Source: Lachnospiraceae bacterium (GTDB lineage: Bacteria; Bacillota; Clostridia; Lachnospirales; Lachnospiraceae). From it: DNA of 53,890 bases. Made by a program: the position numbers and the translations under genes. Positions 8,787 to 17,506 of the stretch are shown piece after piece. The stretch's first letter is position 1. Each line of letters starts with the position of its first letter. Where the stretch lies: positions 1-53,890 of the forward strand of contig JAFXSQ010000022.1 in NCBI GenBank assembly GCA_017525525.1, written 5' to 3'. The notes under the pieces are model-generated. The model did no database searches. It was not told the DNA's origin and worked only from the letters and a program-made list of their open reading frames with translations.

Positions 8787-9272
8787 ATGATAGAGCATCC
8801 GATACCGCCAATATATGATGACAATTCAACAATCCTGATACTCGGGAGTTTTCCTTCGGTGAAATCGAGGGAAGAGGGCTTCTTTTATGGCCATCCTCAG
8901 AATCGATTTTGGAAGGTGACCTCTGCAGTGTTTGGGGAAGATGTGCCGTACACTATCCCAGAAAAGAAGGAGTTCCTTTTGCGCAATCATATCGCTCTTT
9001 GGGATGTGATAGGTTCGTGCGATATAGACGGCTCGGCGGATTCGAGCATCAGAAATGTGTCAGTGAATGATCTGAGCTTGATACTGGAGCATGCCGATAT
9101 TCGGCAGATATATGTAAACGGCAAGACGGCATATAGATACTATCAAAAATATTCAGAGAAGGAAACAGGCAGGTCGGCAATCTGCCTTCCGTCCACCAGC
9201 CCTGCGAATGCTGCATGGTCTGTCGAACGTCTGATAACCGCTTGGAGCAGGATAAAGGGAGGTATTCTATGA
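8787..9272 (+). CDS. DNA glycosylase of the uracil/deoxyinosine family
   Basis: A 161-residue single-domain protein of the uracil-DNA glycosylase superfamily, closest in pattern to the MUG-like DNA-deoxyinosine glycosylases. The N-terminal ILGSFPSVKS and FYGHPQNRFW correspond to the active-site and base-recognition loops. LPSTSPANAAW near the C-terminus is the DNA-intercalation loop. It would remove deaminated bases from DNA to begin base-excision repair. Ribosome-binding site AGGGTGAAG precedes ATG 8787. Confidence 0.85.
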   Translation: MIEHPIPPIYDDNSTILILGSFPSVKSREEGFFYGHPQNRFWKVTSAVFGEDVPYTIPEKKEFLLRNHIALWDVIGSCDIDGSADSSIRNVSVNDLSLILEHADIRQIYVNGKTAYRYYQKYSEKETGRSAICLPSTSPANAAWSVERLITAWSRIKGGIL

Positions 9273-9290
9273 GAACAAAGAGGAGAGATT

Positions 9291-10331
9291 ATGTATAACG
9301 AGTACTTGGAAAGAACCGAATATGTGGATTATGACGAGCCGGGTGTCAAAAGCTTAGCTGAAAGATTGAAAACTGAGTCACAAGATGAAATATCGCTTAT
9401 AAGGAATGCATATTATTATGTGAGAGATGAAATAAAGCATTCCTGGGATGTACAGGACAGGCGGGTTACGATTTCGGCGAGCGATACACTCCGCGAAGGC
9501 GTCGGAATCTGCTGGGCCAAGGCGAATCTTCTGGCAGCGCTTCTTCGTGCCAACGGAATTCCGGCCGGGTTTTCTTACCAGCGCCTGACGCTGGGTGACA
9601 CACCGGATACCGGCTTCTGTATTCATGCCATGAATACGGTATATGTGGCTTGCTTGGACAAGTGGATCAGGCTTGACGCAAGAGGAAATAAGGATGGTGT
9701 ACATGCTGAGTTTTCGACGGAAGAAGAGCAGCTTGCTTTTGAAATCAAGAGCGAAGGCGAGATAGATTATCATGATAATCATTCGTATCCGGATCATGGA
9801 CTTATGAAGGTATTACGGGAAAGCACGGATGCCATGGATATGTATCTTCATCATTTGCCGGACCAACTTTCCTATAGTGTTACATACAAGCTTGCAACAC
9901 CTGATGACATGGAAGATCTGATGAGCAGTCGCCTTGAGATGCTCAAGGTGGTAAATAATCTTGATTTTGCTTACGAATTCAGTGATGAAATCGTGGAAAG
10001 CAGCATAGAATACTTTAAGAACGGAGATCATACCACAGTACTTGTGATGGATGGCAATCGTGTTATAGGTTGTGCGACGATATGCTACATATACATCATG
10101 CCGACATTCTCGCATCCTGCGGGAAAGCGGGCTCATCTTATGAATGTGCATACGATGAAAGAATGGCAGAGACAAGGCATTGCGAAGAAAATGGTATCGA
10201 TGCTGATTGATGAAGCATGGAAACGCGGAGTTACGGAAATCAGTCTTGATGCGACTGAAGAAGGGCGTCCTTTGTATAAAAAGCTTGGATTTGTAGATAC
10301 GACAGAAGGCATGGTCCTTACAAGAGGATGA
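9291..10331 (+). CDS. transglutaminase-like domain fused to a GNAT acetyltransferase
   Basis: A 346-residue fusion. Residues 20-165 are a transglutaminase-like cysteine protease fold with the catalytic Cys in GVGICWAKANLLAALLRANG, His in FCIHAMNTVYV and Asp in RLDARGN. Residues 198-345 are a GNAT domain (YKLATPDDMEDLMSSRLEML, EWQRQGIAKKMVSMLIDEA, EEGRPLYKKLGF). Microbial transglutaminase-like domains of this sort are usually proteases or amidases with unknown targets. It starts 19 bases after the glycosylase gene, so the two may share a transcript. Confidence 0.8.
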   Translation: MYNEYLERTEYVDYDEPGVKSLAERLKTESQDEISLIRNAYYYVRDEIKHSWDVQDRRVTISASDTLREGVGICWAKANLLAALLRANGIPAGFSYQRLTLGDTPDTGFCIHAMNTVYVACLDKWIRLDARGNKDGVHAEFSTEEEQLAFEIKSEGEIDYHDNHSYPDHGLMKVLRESTDAMDMYLHHLPDQLSYSVTYKLATPDDMEDLMSSRLEMLKVVNNLDFAYEFSDEIVESSIEYFKNGDHTTVLVMDGNRVIGCATICYIYIMPTFSHPAGKRAHLMNVHTMKEWQRQGIAKKMVSMLIDEAWKRGVTEISLDATEEGRPLYKKLGFVDTTEGMVLTRG

Positions 10332-10362
10332 AATTGAAACAAGAACCTCAGTGAAAATGCAC

Positions 10363-10414
10363 TTGACATCGGATAGGTAATATGTTACACTATGCAAGAA
10401 AAGTAACATGTTAC
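10363..10414 (+). promoter_or_regulatory. promoter and twin operator of the MarR-flavodoxin operon
   Basis: TTGACA (10363-10368) and TACACT (10386-10391) are spaced 17 bases. Two copies of one palindromic site lie on the promoter: AGGTAATATGTTAC at 10375-10388, inside the spacer and -10, and the inverted copy centred on GTAACATGTTAC at 10403-10414. Binding by the MarR product encoded next would block RNA polymerase, so autorepression is likely. Confidence 0.75.
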
Positions 10415-10446
10415 CTATTTCTGTTTGCTGAAACGGAGAGATGAAA

Positions 10447-10926
10447 ATGAACTACGATAAAGAAATGAACATGAACAATGTGGAATTTGGCGATATGCCG
10501 CCACAGGCTTTTCTGCTGGGACTGCTCAGCGCCTTTGATAATAGGTATCAGGCAGCTGCGGATGCGTTCTTTAAGGAGATTACATGGAAACAGTTCTTTG
10601 CAATCATCTGCATAAACCTTTGTAAAGAGGCTCCGACTATAAACGAACTGTCGGATGTGATGGGGAGCTCGCATCAGAATGTGAAGCAGATACTGTTAAA
10701 GCTGGAAAAGAAGGGCTTTATCTCGATGTTGCCGGATGAGAAGGACAAAAGAAAGCAGCGAATCAAAGTAACTGATGCAGCAAGAGAGTTTCTGGAAGAG
10801 AATGATAACAACGGGCAGCAGAGTCAGTATATCATCGGACGGATCTTTGGCGGAATCGGAGAGAAGGAGCTTATGACGACGATACAGACTATCATGAAAA
10901 TGGAAAGGAATCTGAGTGAATTATGA
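10447..10926 (+). CDS. MarR-family transcriptional regulator
   Basis: A 159-residue winged-helix repressor. The recognition region is ELSDVMGSSHQNVKQILLKLEKKGF and the wing is MLPDEKDKRKQRIKVTD, both characteristic of MarR. ATG 10447 lies eight bases after GGAG; ATG 10441 is only two bases from it and less likely. It overlaps the flavodoxin gene by four bases (ATGA), so the two are translationally coupled. The twin palindromes upstream are probable operators. Related regulators respond to oxidative or phenolic signals; the ligand here is unknown. Confidence 0.85.
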   Translation: MNYDKEMNMNNVEFGDMPPQAFLLGLLSAFDNRYQAAADAFFKEITWKQFFAIICINLCKEAPTINELSDVMGSSHQNVKQILLKLEKKGFISMLPDEKDKRKQRIKVTDAAREFLEENDNNGQQSQYIIGRIFGGIGEKELMTTIQTIMKMERNLSEL

Positions 10927-11468
10927 AAACGCTTATCATTTATACCTCACAAACAGGATTTACAAAGAGATATGCCGAGTGGATAGCGGAAAGGATGAGC
11001 GCAGATCTTCTTGATCTTAAGGAAGCGCGGAAGAAGAAAGACGAGTTCTTCGAACCGTATGATGCCATTGTTTACGGTGGCTGGGTCATGGCGGGAAATC
11101 CGGTCAAGTCAAAATGGTTTCTTGATAAGGCTTCCGCATGGAAGAATAAGCGTCTGGCGGTGTTCTGTGTCGGAGGAAGCCCTGATGACAATCCGGATGT
11201 CGAAGTTTTTCTTAGCAAGATGCTCACGGATGAGCAAAGGAAGTATATCAAAGCATTTTACTGCCAGGGAGGGTTTAATTACGAGAAGATGAATGGACCT
11301 TCAAGGCTGGCCATGAAGATGTTCGTTGGTTCGCTCAAGAAAAAGAAGGATGCGACCGAGGCCGAGAAGACGATGGCAGAGATGATCTCTTCATCGTATG
11401 ATATTTCGGACATCAAGTACATAGAGCCTATTGTTGAATACCTTATATCAAGAAACCCCGAGAATTAA
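10923..11468 (+). CDS. flavodoxin-domain protein
   Basis: A 181-residue protein with a flavodoxin fold. The N-terminal YTSQTGFTKRYAEWIA is the FMN-phosphate-binding loop (TxTGxT-like), YDAIVYGGWVMAG is the second flavin loop, and FCVGGSPDD follows the third strand. It is of the flavodoxin_5 type that includes protoporphyrinogen oxidase-like proteins, but no heme function is implied by the neighbours. Its coupling to a MarR regulator suggests induction by a redox or xenobiotic signal. Confidence 0.8.
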   Translation: MKTLIIYTSQTGFTKRYAEWIAERMSADLLDLKEARKKKDEFFEPYDAIVYGGWVMAGNPVKSKWFLDKASAWKNKRLAVFCVGGSPDDNPDVEVFLSKMLTDEQRKYIKAFYCQGGFNYEKMNGPSRLAMKMFVGSLKKKKDATEAEKTMAEMISSSYDISDIKYIEPIVEYLISRNPEN

Positions 11469-11478
11469 GCTCGGGGTT
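11454..11478 (+). terminator. terminator overlapping the end of the flavodoxin gene
   Basis: AACCCCGAG and CTCGGGGTT form a nine-base stem with the flavodoxin TAA codon in its loop. Only a short pyrimidine tail (CTT) follows, so efficiency is uncertain. Confidence 0.55.
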
Positions 11479-11482
11479 CTTG

Positions 11483-11527
11483 ATGCGCAGGGGCACCGAG
11501 ATGTAGATGTCAGCTAAAGCTGACCGG
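11483..11527. repeat. dispersed palindromic repeat, copy 1
   Basis: A 45-base unit identical to 20638-20682. It contains the perfect inner hairpin GTCAGCT-AA-AGCTGAC. Two identical copies nine kilobases apart, both intergenic, point to a repetitive extragenic palindrome family. Confidence 0.85.
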
Positions 11528-11532
11528 CACCG

Positions 11533-12057
11533 TTATGCCTTAACCTGTCCCTTGCGATAGCGTCCGAAGAAGATGCCGTCGTCAACATATTTGTCCGTTT
11601 CCGAAACCCACATTGGGAACTTTCCTGTAGCTACTGCGGTCTGGCCGTTCAGCATGCCGGTATGGAAGGACAGATGTCTGTACTGGCGAAGAACAAGCTC
11701 CATACGGGTATAGATGCATTTCTCGGGTTTTTCGTACAGCATGTCATCTGTAAGCGAATTCAGATAATCCATTGTCTTCTGCTCTATTCGGTCAAGGTAG
11801 GCCAGTAGCTCTTCGTCCGACAAAACGACGCTTGTGGGATTGTCGGGATTATCCATTCCGTCCTCATGGAATGATGGCTCTTCGTAAACAAACGGATTGA
11901 TGAACCATTTGTCGGCCGAGTGGAGGGCGTGATACGCCCATCTCCAGCAGGGAGCTCCGCAACAGAGCGCATCCCTGTCATAGGTCTGGAGTGAAGTGCG
12001 GATGTTTAAGAAATTCGGTTTTACAGTGTCTTTAATTATCATACATAGTTCGTTCAT
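11533..12057 (-). CDS. DinB-like four-helix-bundle protein
   Basis: A 174-residue protein with the helical pattern of the DinB/YfiT superfamily. YHALHSADKW near residue 45 and RHLSFHTGMLNG near residue 130 supply the histidines of the usual metal site. Members are metal-dependent transferases, often for bacillithiol or mycothiol conjugation, but the substrate here is unknown. It is transcribed divergently from the LysR regulator at 12201, with AAGGAGG on the minus strand before ATG 12057, so LysR control of this gene is plausible. Confidence 0.65.
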   Translation of the reverse strand: MNELCMIIKDTVKPNFLNIRTSLQTYDRDALCCGAPCWRWAYHALHSADKWFINPFVYEEPSFHEDGMDNPDNPTSVVLSDEELLAYLDRIEQKTMDYLNSLTDDMLYEKPEKCIYTRMELVLRQYRHLSFHTGMLNGQTAVATGKFPMWVSETDKYVDDGIFFGRYRKGQVKA

Positions 12058-12200
12058 GAGAAATCCTCCTTGTGTTTTTCTGATTATGGTTGTATAATAG
12101 CACTAAATTTAACATCAGTAAAATTGAAATAAATGAAACAATAGTTCAAAAAAATCGAACAGATAGAAAAGGGAAAGACTCTCTTGCACGGAGGTCCAAT

Positions 12201-13076
12201 ATGACAATTACACAGTTAGGTACATTTTTGAAAATCACGGAATTAAACAGTTTTTCTGCTGCGGCCAATAGCCTGGGGTATGCTCAGTCAACTGTCACAA
12301 CGCAGATTAGGCAGCTGGAGGAGGAACTGGGCTGCGTGCTTTTTGAGCGCCTTGGGAAAACGATTTCGGTTACCTCGTCGGGAGAACGGCTGATAGAATA
12401 CGCGGAGAAGATGCTTCAGATAGAGAGGGATATCCGACTTGAGGTGACGGATGAAGAGAACCCCGCGGGTGTTTTGAAGTTAGGGGTGTCGGAGTCGCTA
12501 TGCATAAGCCGGTTTCCGCAGATTCTGATGGAGTATAACAAGAACTATCCGCGGACCGAAATCAGAATACAGTTTGTTACGCACGAAAGCATACCCGAGC
12601 TTTTACAAAAGGGAGAGCTTGACATGGTTTATACGTTAAACCCTCTTATTGAAGATGAGCGGGTTAAGCTTCTGCACAAGAAAAGAGAAAAGCTTGGATT
12701 CTATGCATCGCCCAATCATTCCATGGCGGGTAAAACCGTTCGGGAGGAGGACTTGAAAGATGTTCCACTTCTTCTGACGGGACACAACTGTAATTTCAGG
12801 CATATGCTGGTAGCCGATCTCGAGAAGCATGGAATCTCTCCGAATATAGTGCTGGAAACGAGCAGCAAAGAGGTATTGAAGCAATTTGCGGCGGGAGGTT
12901 TCGGTGTAGCGTTTATACCTGACATGACAACGGAAGCAGAAGTAAAGAACGGCAAACTGAAACGCCTTGCCTGGAAGGGCGCGGACTTTCCGGTTTATTC
13001 ACAGGTACTTATTCATAAAGATAAACATCAGAACAAAGCAATCAACGGATTGGCTGATATGATTAAGGACTCATAA
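12201..13076 (+). CDS. LysR-family transcriptional regulator
   Basis: A 291-residue protein. Residues 1-60 are the LysR winged helix (FLKITELNSFSAAANSLGYA, VTTQIRQLEEELGCVLFERL). Residues 88-290 are the periplasmic-binding-like effector domain (GVLKLGVSESLCISRF to the end). ATG 12201 is preceded by GGAGG at the right distance; the frame is open upstream to 12090 but without a ribosome-binding site. Regulators of this type usually control the divergent gene, here the DinB-like protein, and themselves. Confidence 0.85.
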   Translation: MTITQLGTFLKITELNSFSAAANSLGYAQSTVTTQIRQLEEELGCVLFERLGKTISVTSSGERLIEYAEKMLQIERDIRLEVTDEENPAGVLKLGVSESLCISRFPQILMEYNKNYPRTEIRIQFVTHESIPELLQKGELDMVYTLNPLIEDERVKLLHKKREKLGFYASPNHSMAGKTVREEDLKDVPLLLTGHNCNFRHMLVADLEKHGISPNIVLETSSKEVLKQFAAGGFGVAFIPDMTTEAEVKNGKLKRLAWKGADFPVYSQVLIHKDKHQNKAINGLADMIKDS

Positions 13077-13094
13077 AAACGAATTATGAAAAAA

Positions 13095-13280
13095 TTGTTA
13101 CTATTCACAGCCGCGTAACCCACGACCCGTCCGCTGCGCGTCCGTCGCGGCTGCGCCGCTTATGGTCATGGGTATGCGCGGAGTTACTGCTTCGCAGTAT
13201 TATCAAAAAGCAAGTGTTGGTTCTTATGTGCAAGCACAACGAACATACACTTGCTTTTTGATAACTGTGAATAGTAACAA
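13095..13280. mobile_element. MITE-like inverted-repeat element upstream of glnN
   Basis: Perfect 16-base terminal inverted repeats TTGTTACTATTCACAG and CTGTGAATAGTAACAA bound 186 bases with no gene. Inside are two further hairpins: ACCCACGACC with GGTCATGGGT, and TATCAAAAAGCAAGTGT with its complement ending at 13263. A run of A flanks both ends, so a target duplication cannot be proved. It lies between lysR and the glnN promoter, 18 bases before the -35 box. Confidence 0.65.
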
Positions 13281-13297
13281 AAAATTAAATTTAGGTA

Positions 13298-13326
13298 TTG
13301 ACAAATAAAAAATACAAGCGTATACT
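13298..13326 (+). promoter_or_regulatory. glnN promoter
   Basis: TTGACA at 13298-13303 and TATACT at 13321-13326 with 17-base spacing. The nine bases GCGTATACT are identical to those at the gltB promoter. The transcript should begin near 13333. Confidence 0.8.
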
Positions 13327-13337
13327 ACGCGGGTGTA

Positions 13338-13385
13338 AAGGCAATGGCGTCTTAAAGAACAGTGGTTCTTTGAGGCGCCTTTTTT
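13338..13385 (+). promoter_or_regulatory. glnN leader: AATGGC antiterminator hairpin overlapping a terminator
   Basis: AAGGC-AATGGC-GTCTT (13338-13353) is a five-pair stem with an AxxGxx hexaloop, the second hairpin of an ANTAR target. Its loop and 3' arm form the 5' arm of a 15-pair terminator (13346-13360 with 13365-13379, then six T). The two structures exclude each other. A proper first hairpin is missing: the only candidate (TATAC/GTGTA with a seven-base loop TACGCGG) overlaps the -10 box, ahead of the predicted transcription start. Confidence 0.75.
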
Positions 13386-13462
13386 GTTTTTCTGAAGACA
13401 GCAACGGAGCTGTTCTGAATAATACCGAAACATTATATAATTAAGTAAAGGAGAATAAAGCT

Positions 13463-15565
13463 ATGGAAAAGAAGAATGTACCTGAACTTTTTGGTTCTCT
13501 CGTATTCGATGACAGAGTTATGAGAGCGAGACTTTCGGACAAGATATACAGCTCGCTTAAGAAAACCATCGACGAGAATGTAGGGCTGGAGGATGAGGTT
13601 GCGGACGCAGTTGCAACCGAGATGAGAGACTGGGCTATAGAGCACGGAGCAACTCACTTCACGCATTGGTTCCAGCCACTTACGGGAGTTACCGCAGAAA
13701 AGCATGACAGCTTTATCGCTCCTTCACCGGACGGCGGAGTGATCATGGAGTTCTCGGGCAAGGAGCTCATCAAGGGTGAGCCGGATGCTTCATCCTTCCC
13801 TTCGGGAGGCTTGAGAGCAACCTTCGAGGCAAGAGGCTACACAGCCTGGGACCCGACCTCCTATGCATTTATCAAGGATCACACGCTGTGCATACCGACG
13901 GCATTCTGCTCCTACTCGGGAGAAGCGCTCGATAAAAAAACCCCGCTTCTTCGTTCAATGCAGGCGCTTAACCGCCAGGCAAAGAGGATCCTGAAACTGT
14001 TTGGAAATGATGATGTAAAGTATGTAAGAACCAGCGTCGGTCCCGAGCAGGAGTATTTCTTAGTAGACAAGAAGGTGTTCGATCAGCGTCCTGACCTGAT
14101 TTACACCGGAAGGACACTTTTCGGAGCTATGCCTCCGAAGGGACAGGAGCTCGACGATCACTATTTCGGAGTTATCAAGCCGAGGGTATCCGCTTTCATG
14201 GAGGATTTGAACGACGAACTTTGGAAGCTCGGAATTCTTGCCAAGACCGAGCACAACGAGGTTGCTCCGGCACAGCATGAGTTAGCTCCGATTTTCTCCA
14301 CCACCAACGTGGCAACGGATAACAACCAGCTGATGATGGAGATCATGCAGAAGGTTGCCAAGAAGCACGGCATGGTATGCCTGCTTCATGAGAAGCCTTT
14401 CGCAGGGGTAAATGGTTCGGGTAAGCACAACAACTGGTCCATGGCGACCAACACCGGCGCGAACCTTCTCTCCCCCGGAGATACACCTTACCAGAATGCA
14501 CAGTTCTTACTGTTCTTATGTGCGGTAATCCAGGCAGTAGACGATTATCAGGATCTGCTTCGTCTCTCGGTTGCAACAGCCGGGAACGATCACAGATTAG
14601 GCGCAAATGAGGCGCCGCCGGCAATCATCTCCGTATTCCTCGGAGACGAGCTGACAGCAATCTTAAATGCGATAAAGACCGATACTCCTTATGAGGGTAC
14701 CGAGAAGGTGGTTATGAAGCTCGGCGTTCATGCAATACCGAGGTTCTCAAGGGATACCACAGACAGAAACAGAACGTCACCCTTCGCATTTACAGGTAAT
14801 AAGTTCGAGTTCAGATCACTCGGTTCTTCGAACAGCATAGCATGCTGCAACATCATGCTGAATGCAGCGGTTGCCGAGAGCTTAAAGCAGTATGCGGATG
14901 AGCTTGAGCAGTCAGATGATTTCGAAACCGCGCTTCATGACCTGATTAAGAGGGTTATAAAGGAACATGAGAGAATTCTCTTCAACGGCAACGGCTACGG
15001 TGAGGATTGGGTTAAGGAGGCAACCGAGGTCAGAGGACTTCTTAACTTAAAGACCACAGCGGATGCAATGCCTAAGCTGTTAGACAAGAAGAATGTCGAC
15101 ATGCTTACCGCTCATAAGGTATTTACCGAGACAGAGCTCAAGTCAAGATGTGACATCATGCTTGAGAATTACTGCAAGACGGTTAACATAGAAGGACTTA
15201 CCATGGTAGATATGGTCAGGAAGAATTACCTTCCGGCCATGGAAGGTTACCTTTACAGCTTAGCTAAGACCACATCACTTATGAAGTCGGTCAGCAACAA
15301 TGTAAAGTGCAACTACGAGGTCAGCACCATGGAGAGATTGTCAGAGCTTACCGATTATATACTCGAGGCTGTTGAGAAGCTTGAGACAGCGCTTGAGGAT
15401 CTTAAGAAGTATGACGACGTGATCAAGACTTCAGAGGCGATAAGGGATGATGTGCTTCCGAAGATGGATGTACTCAGAGGCTATGTGGATGAAGCAGAGA
15501 TGCTTACCTCCGAGCGTTACTGGCCGTTCCCGAGCTACGGCAAGATACTTTTCTCGGTTCAGTAA
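13463..15565 (+). CDS. glnN: glutamine synthetase type III
   Basis: A 700-residue type III glutamine synthetase, full length for the family. It makes glutamine from glutamate, ammonia and ATP in the cytoplasm, as a large oligomer. Family signatures include [10 protein letters not shown] and [20 protein letters not shown] near the N-terminus, [10 protein letters not shown] for metal binding, [26 protein letters not shown], and [14 protein letters not shown] late in the catalytic domain. The type III-specific C-terminal helical extension is present. AAGGAG lies ten bases before ATG 13463. Expression is expected to depend on the leader attenuator just upstream; amt follows, with no clear promoter between. 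Confidence 0.95.
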   Translation: MEKKNVPELFGSLVFDDRVMRARLSDKIYSSLKKTIDENVGLEDEVADAVATEMRDWAIEHGATHFTHWFQPLTGVTAEKHDSFIAPSPDGGVIMEFSGKELIKGEPDASSFPSGGLRATFEARGYTAWDPTSYAFIKDHTLCIPTAFCSYSGEALDKKTPLLRSMQALNRQAKRILKLFGNDDVKYVRTSVGPEQEYFLVDKKVFDQRPDLIYTGRTLFGAMPPKGQELDDHYFGVIKPRVSAFMEDLNDELWKLGILAKTEHNEVAPAQHELAPIFSTTNVATDNNQLMMEIMQKVAKKHGMVCLLHEKPFAGVNGSGKHNNWSMATNTGANLLSPGDTPYQNAQFLLFLCAVIQAVDDYQDLLRLSVATAGNDHRLGANEAPPAIISVFLGDELTAILNAIKTDTPYEGTEKVVMKLGVHAIPRFSRDTTDRNRTSPFAFTGNKFEFRSLGSSNSIACCNIMLNAAVAESLKQYADELEQSDDFETALHDLIKRVIKEHERILFNGNGYGEDWVKEATEVRGLLNLKTTADAMPKLLDKKNVDMLTAHKVFTETELKSRCDIMLENYCKTVNIEGLTMVDMVRKNYLPAMEGYLYSLAKTTSLMKSVSNNVKCNYEVSTMERLSELTDYILEAVEKLETALEDLKKYDDVIKTSEAIRDDVLPKMDVLRGYVDEAEMLTSERYWPFPSYGKILFSVQ

Positions 15566-15575
15566 CCCACTCGGT

Positions 15576-15693
15576 CGTCACCGGGGACGGGGGTTGATGA
15601 CGAGAGACAAAAGATGTAAATGAATTTCAAAAGGAGCTTTTCCCACAATGGCGTGGACCTGACAGTGTTCTGTATGTGGGAGAAGCTCCTTTT
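15576..15693 (+). promoter_or_regulatory. amt leader: two-hairpin ANTAR antiterminator and terminator
   Basis: First hairpin CGTC-ACCGGG-GACG (15576-15589) and second hairpin CCAC-AATGGC-GTGG (15643-15656) are four-pair stems with AxxGxx hexaloops. The 5' arm of the second lies inside the 5' arm of a 14-pair terminator (15633-15646 with 15676-15689) followed by TTTT. Antiterminator and terminator cannot coexist. The first hairpin begins 11 bases after the glnN stop, so the same terminator also sets how much glnN transcript continues into amt. Confidence 0.8.
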
Positions 15694-15725
15694 CTGATTA
15701 AAATAACTACAAAGGAGAGATCATT

Positions 15726-17483
15726 ATGGATGAAATTATGAATGCTATGAACGGACAACTTTTTGCGGTATGGTTCCTTATCGGAGCTGCCCTGGTGTTC
15801 TGGATGCAGGCAGGATTTGCAATGGTCGAGTCAGGCTTTGCAAGAGCTAAGAACGCCGGAAATATACTTATGAAGAACCTTATGGACTTTTGTATAGGAT
15901 GTTGTGTATTCATCCTGATAGGATTTTCTTTTCTCCTCGGAGAAGATATGATCGGTCTTATCGGTAAGCCGGGCTTTGATATATTCACGGCCTATGAGAG
16001 CTTCGACTGGTCGAACTTTATATTCAACCTTGTGTTCTGTGCCACAACGGCAACCATAGTATCGGGTGCCATGGCAGAGAGAACCAAATTCTTAAGCTAC
16101 TGCGTATACTCAGGTATTATCTCAGCACTCATCTACCCGATCGAGGCACACTGGATCTGGGGCGGCGGCTGGCTTGCAGAGATGGGCTTCCACGATTTCG
16201 CGGGTTCATGTGCGATCCACATGGTAGGCGGTATCTCAGCTCTTATCGGCGCGAAGATGGTTGGTCCGCGTATCGGTAAATTCGAAAAAGACGAGAACGG
16301 CAAGGTGGTCAAGGTCAATGCCTTCCCCGGCCACAACATAGTAATCGGCGCCTTAGGTGTATTCATCCTCTGGCTCGGCTGGTACGGTTTCAACGGCGCA
16401 GCTTGTACCTCAGTTGATCAGCTTGCATCGGTATTCGTTACAACAACAATAGCTCCTTCAATCGCAACTGTAGTATGTATGATATTCACTTGGATCCGTT
16501 ACGGCAAGCCTGATGTATCCATGTGTCTCAATGCTTCACTCGCAGGTCTTGTAGCAATCACAGCTCCTTGTGATGTTACGGACGCATTTGGTTCAATCAT
16601 TATCGGCGCTGTAGCCGGTCTCCTCGTAGTATTCGGTGTATGGCTTCTTGATTACAAGCTTCATATAGATGATCCCGTCGGTGCGGTAGCAGTTCACTGT
16701 CTCAACGGTATCTGGGGAACAATAGCAACAGGACTTTTCGCAACAACTTCAGCTCCGGGCAACGACAGTGTAGTAGGTCTCTTCTACGGCGGCGGATTTG
16801 ATCAGCTTGGAAAGCAGCTCATCGGTTTTGCAGCAGTTGCAGGCTGGACAACAGTTACTATGATCATCGTATTCTTAGTTATTAAAGCAATCTTCGGACT
16901 TCGTGTAAGCGAGGAGGAAGAGCTTGAAGGACTTGATCCTACAGAGCATGGTCTTGCATCGGCTTATTCAGGATTTGCTATCATGGATATGTCAAATGCA
17001 GCAATGGTTGCAAATGAGAACACCAACCTCGGCGTAAGCGATTACGACAAGGCAAGCGAAGCTCAGAAGAATGCTTCGGTACCTGTAGTAAATGCATCGG
17101 AGGCCATGGCGGGAACCATACCCGACACGGGAATCCACAAGGTTGTCATCATTACAAAGCTTTCACGTTACGACAAGATAAAGAGAGCCTTAAACAACCT
17201 CGGTGTTACAGGTATTACCGTTACCCAGGTAAGCGGCTGCGGTATCGAGAAGGGTGCCGGTGAGATGTACCGTGGAGTTGAGATGGATATGACACTCCTT
17301 CCGAAGATTAAGCTTGAGGTAGTCGTAAGCGGCATACCTGTTGACAGTGTAATCGAGGCTGCAAAGAAGACACTGTACACCGGTAAAATCGGAGATGGTA
17401 AGATATTTGTCTATCCGGTTAGTCGGGTTGTCAAGATAAGAACAGGTGAAGAGAACTACGCGGCTCTTCAGGATGTAGAGTAA
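15726..17483 (+). CDS. amt: ammonium transporter fused to a PII signalling domain
   Basis: A 585-residue fusion. Residues 1-400 are an Amt channel with about eleven membrane segments. The channel motifs are FAGSCAIHMVGG, with the first pore His, and VAVHCLNGIWGTIATGLFA, with the second. After a 60-residue linker, residues 465-580 are a complete PII (GlnB/GlnK) domain: HKVVIITKLSRYDKIKRALN, GCGIEKGAGEMYRG and GKIGDGKIFVYPV, the ATP loop. In the T-loop the usual uridylylated Tyr (RGAEY in Escherichia coli) is Met (RGVEM). The channel thus carries its own gate, normally a separate protein, and uridylylation at that site is excluded. AAGGAGAG precedes ATG 15726. Confidence 0.95.
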   Translation: MDEIMNAMNGQLFAVWFLIGAALVFWMQAGFAMVESGFARAKNAGNILMKNLMDFCIGCCVFILIGFSFLLGEDMIGLIGKPGFDIFTAYESFDWSNFIFNLVFCATTATIVSGAMAERTKFLSYCVYSGIISALIYPIEAHWIWGGGWLAEMGFHDFAGSCAIHMVGGISALIGAKMVGPRIGKFEKDENGKVVKVNAFPGHNIVIGALGVFILWLGWYGFNGAACTSVDQLASVFVTTTIAPSIATVVCMIFTWIRYGKPDVSMCLNASLAGLVAITAPCDVTDAFGSIIIGAVAGLLVVFGVWLLDYKLHIDDPVGAVAVHCLNGIWGTIATGLFATTSAPGNDSVVGLFYGGGFDQLGKQLIGFAAVAGWTTVTMIIVFLVIKAIFGLRVSEEEELEGLDPTEHGLASAYSGFAIMDMSNAAMVANENTNLGVSDYDKASEAQKNASVPVVNASEAMAGTIPDTGIHKVVIITKLSRYDKIKRALNNLGVTGITVTQVSGCGIEKGAGEMYRGVEMDMTLLPKIKLEVVVSGIPVDSVIEAAKKTLYTGKIGDGKIFVYPVSRVVKIRTGEENYAALQDVE

Positions 17484-17506
17484 TATACAATTACATGACG
17501 CATAAT

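Noticed and set aside
14343-14624. A 93-residue minus-strand open frame inside glnN
   Set aside because: It is antisense to the conserved catalytic region, has no ribosome-binding site and resembles no family; it reflects codon bias of glnN.
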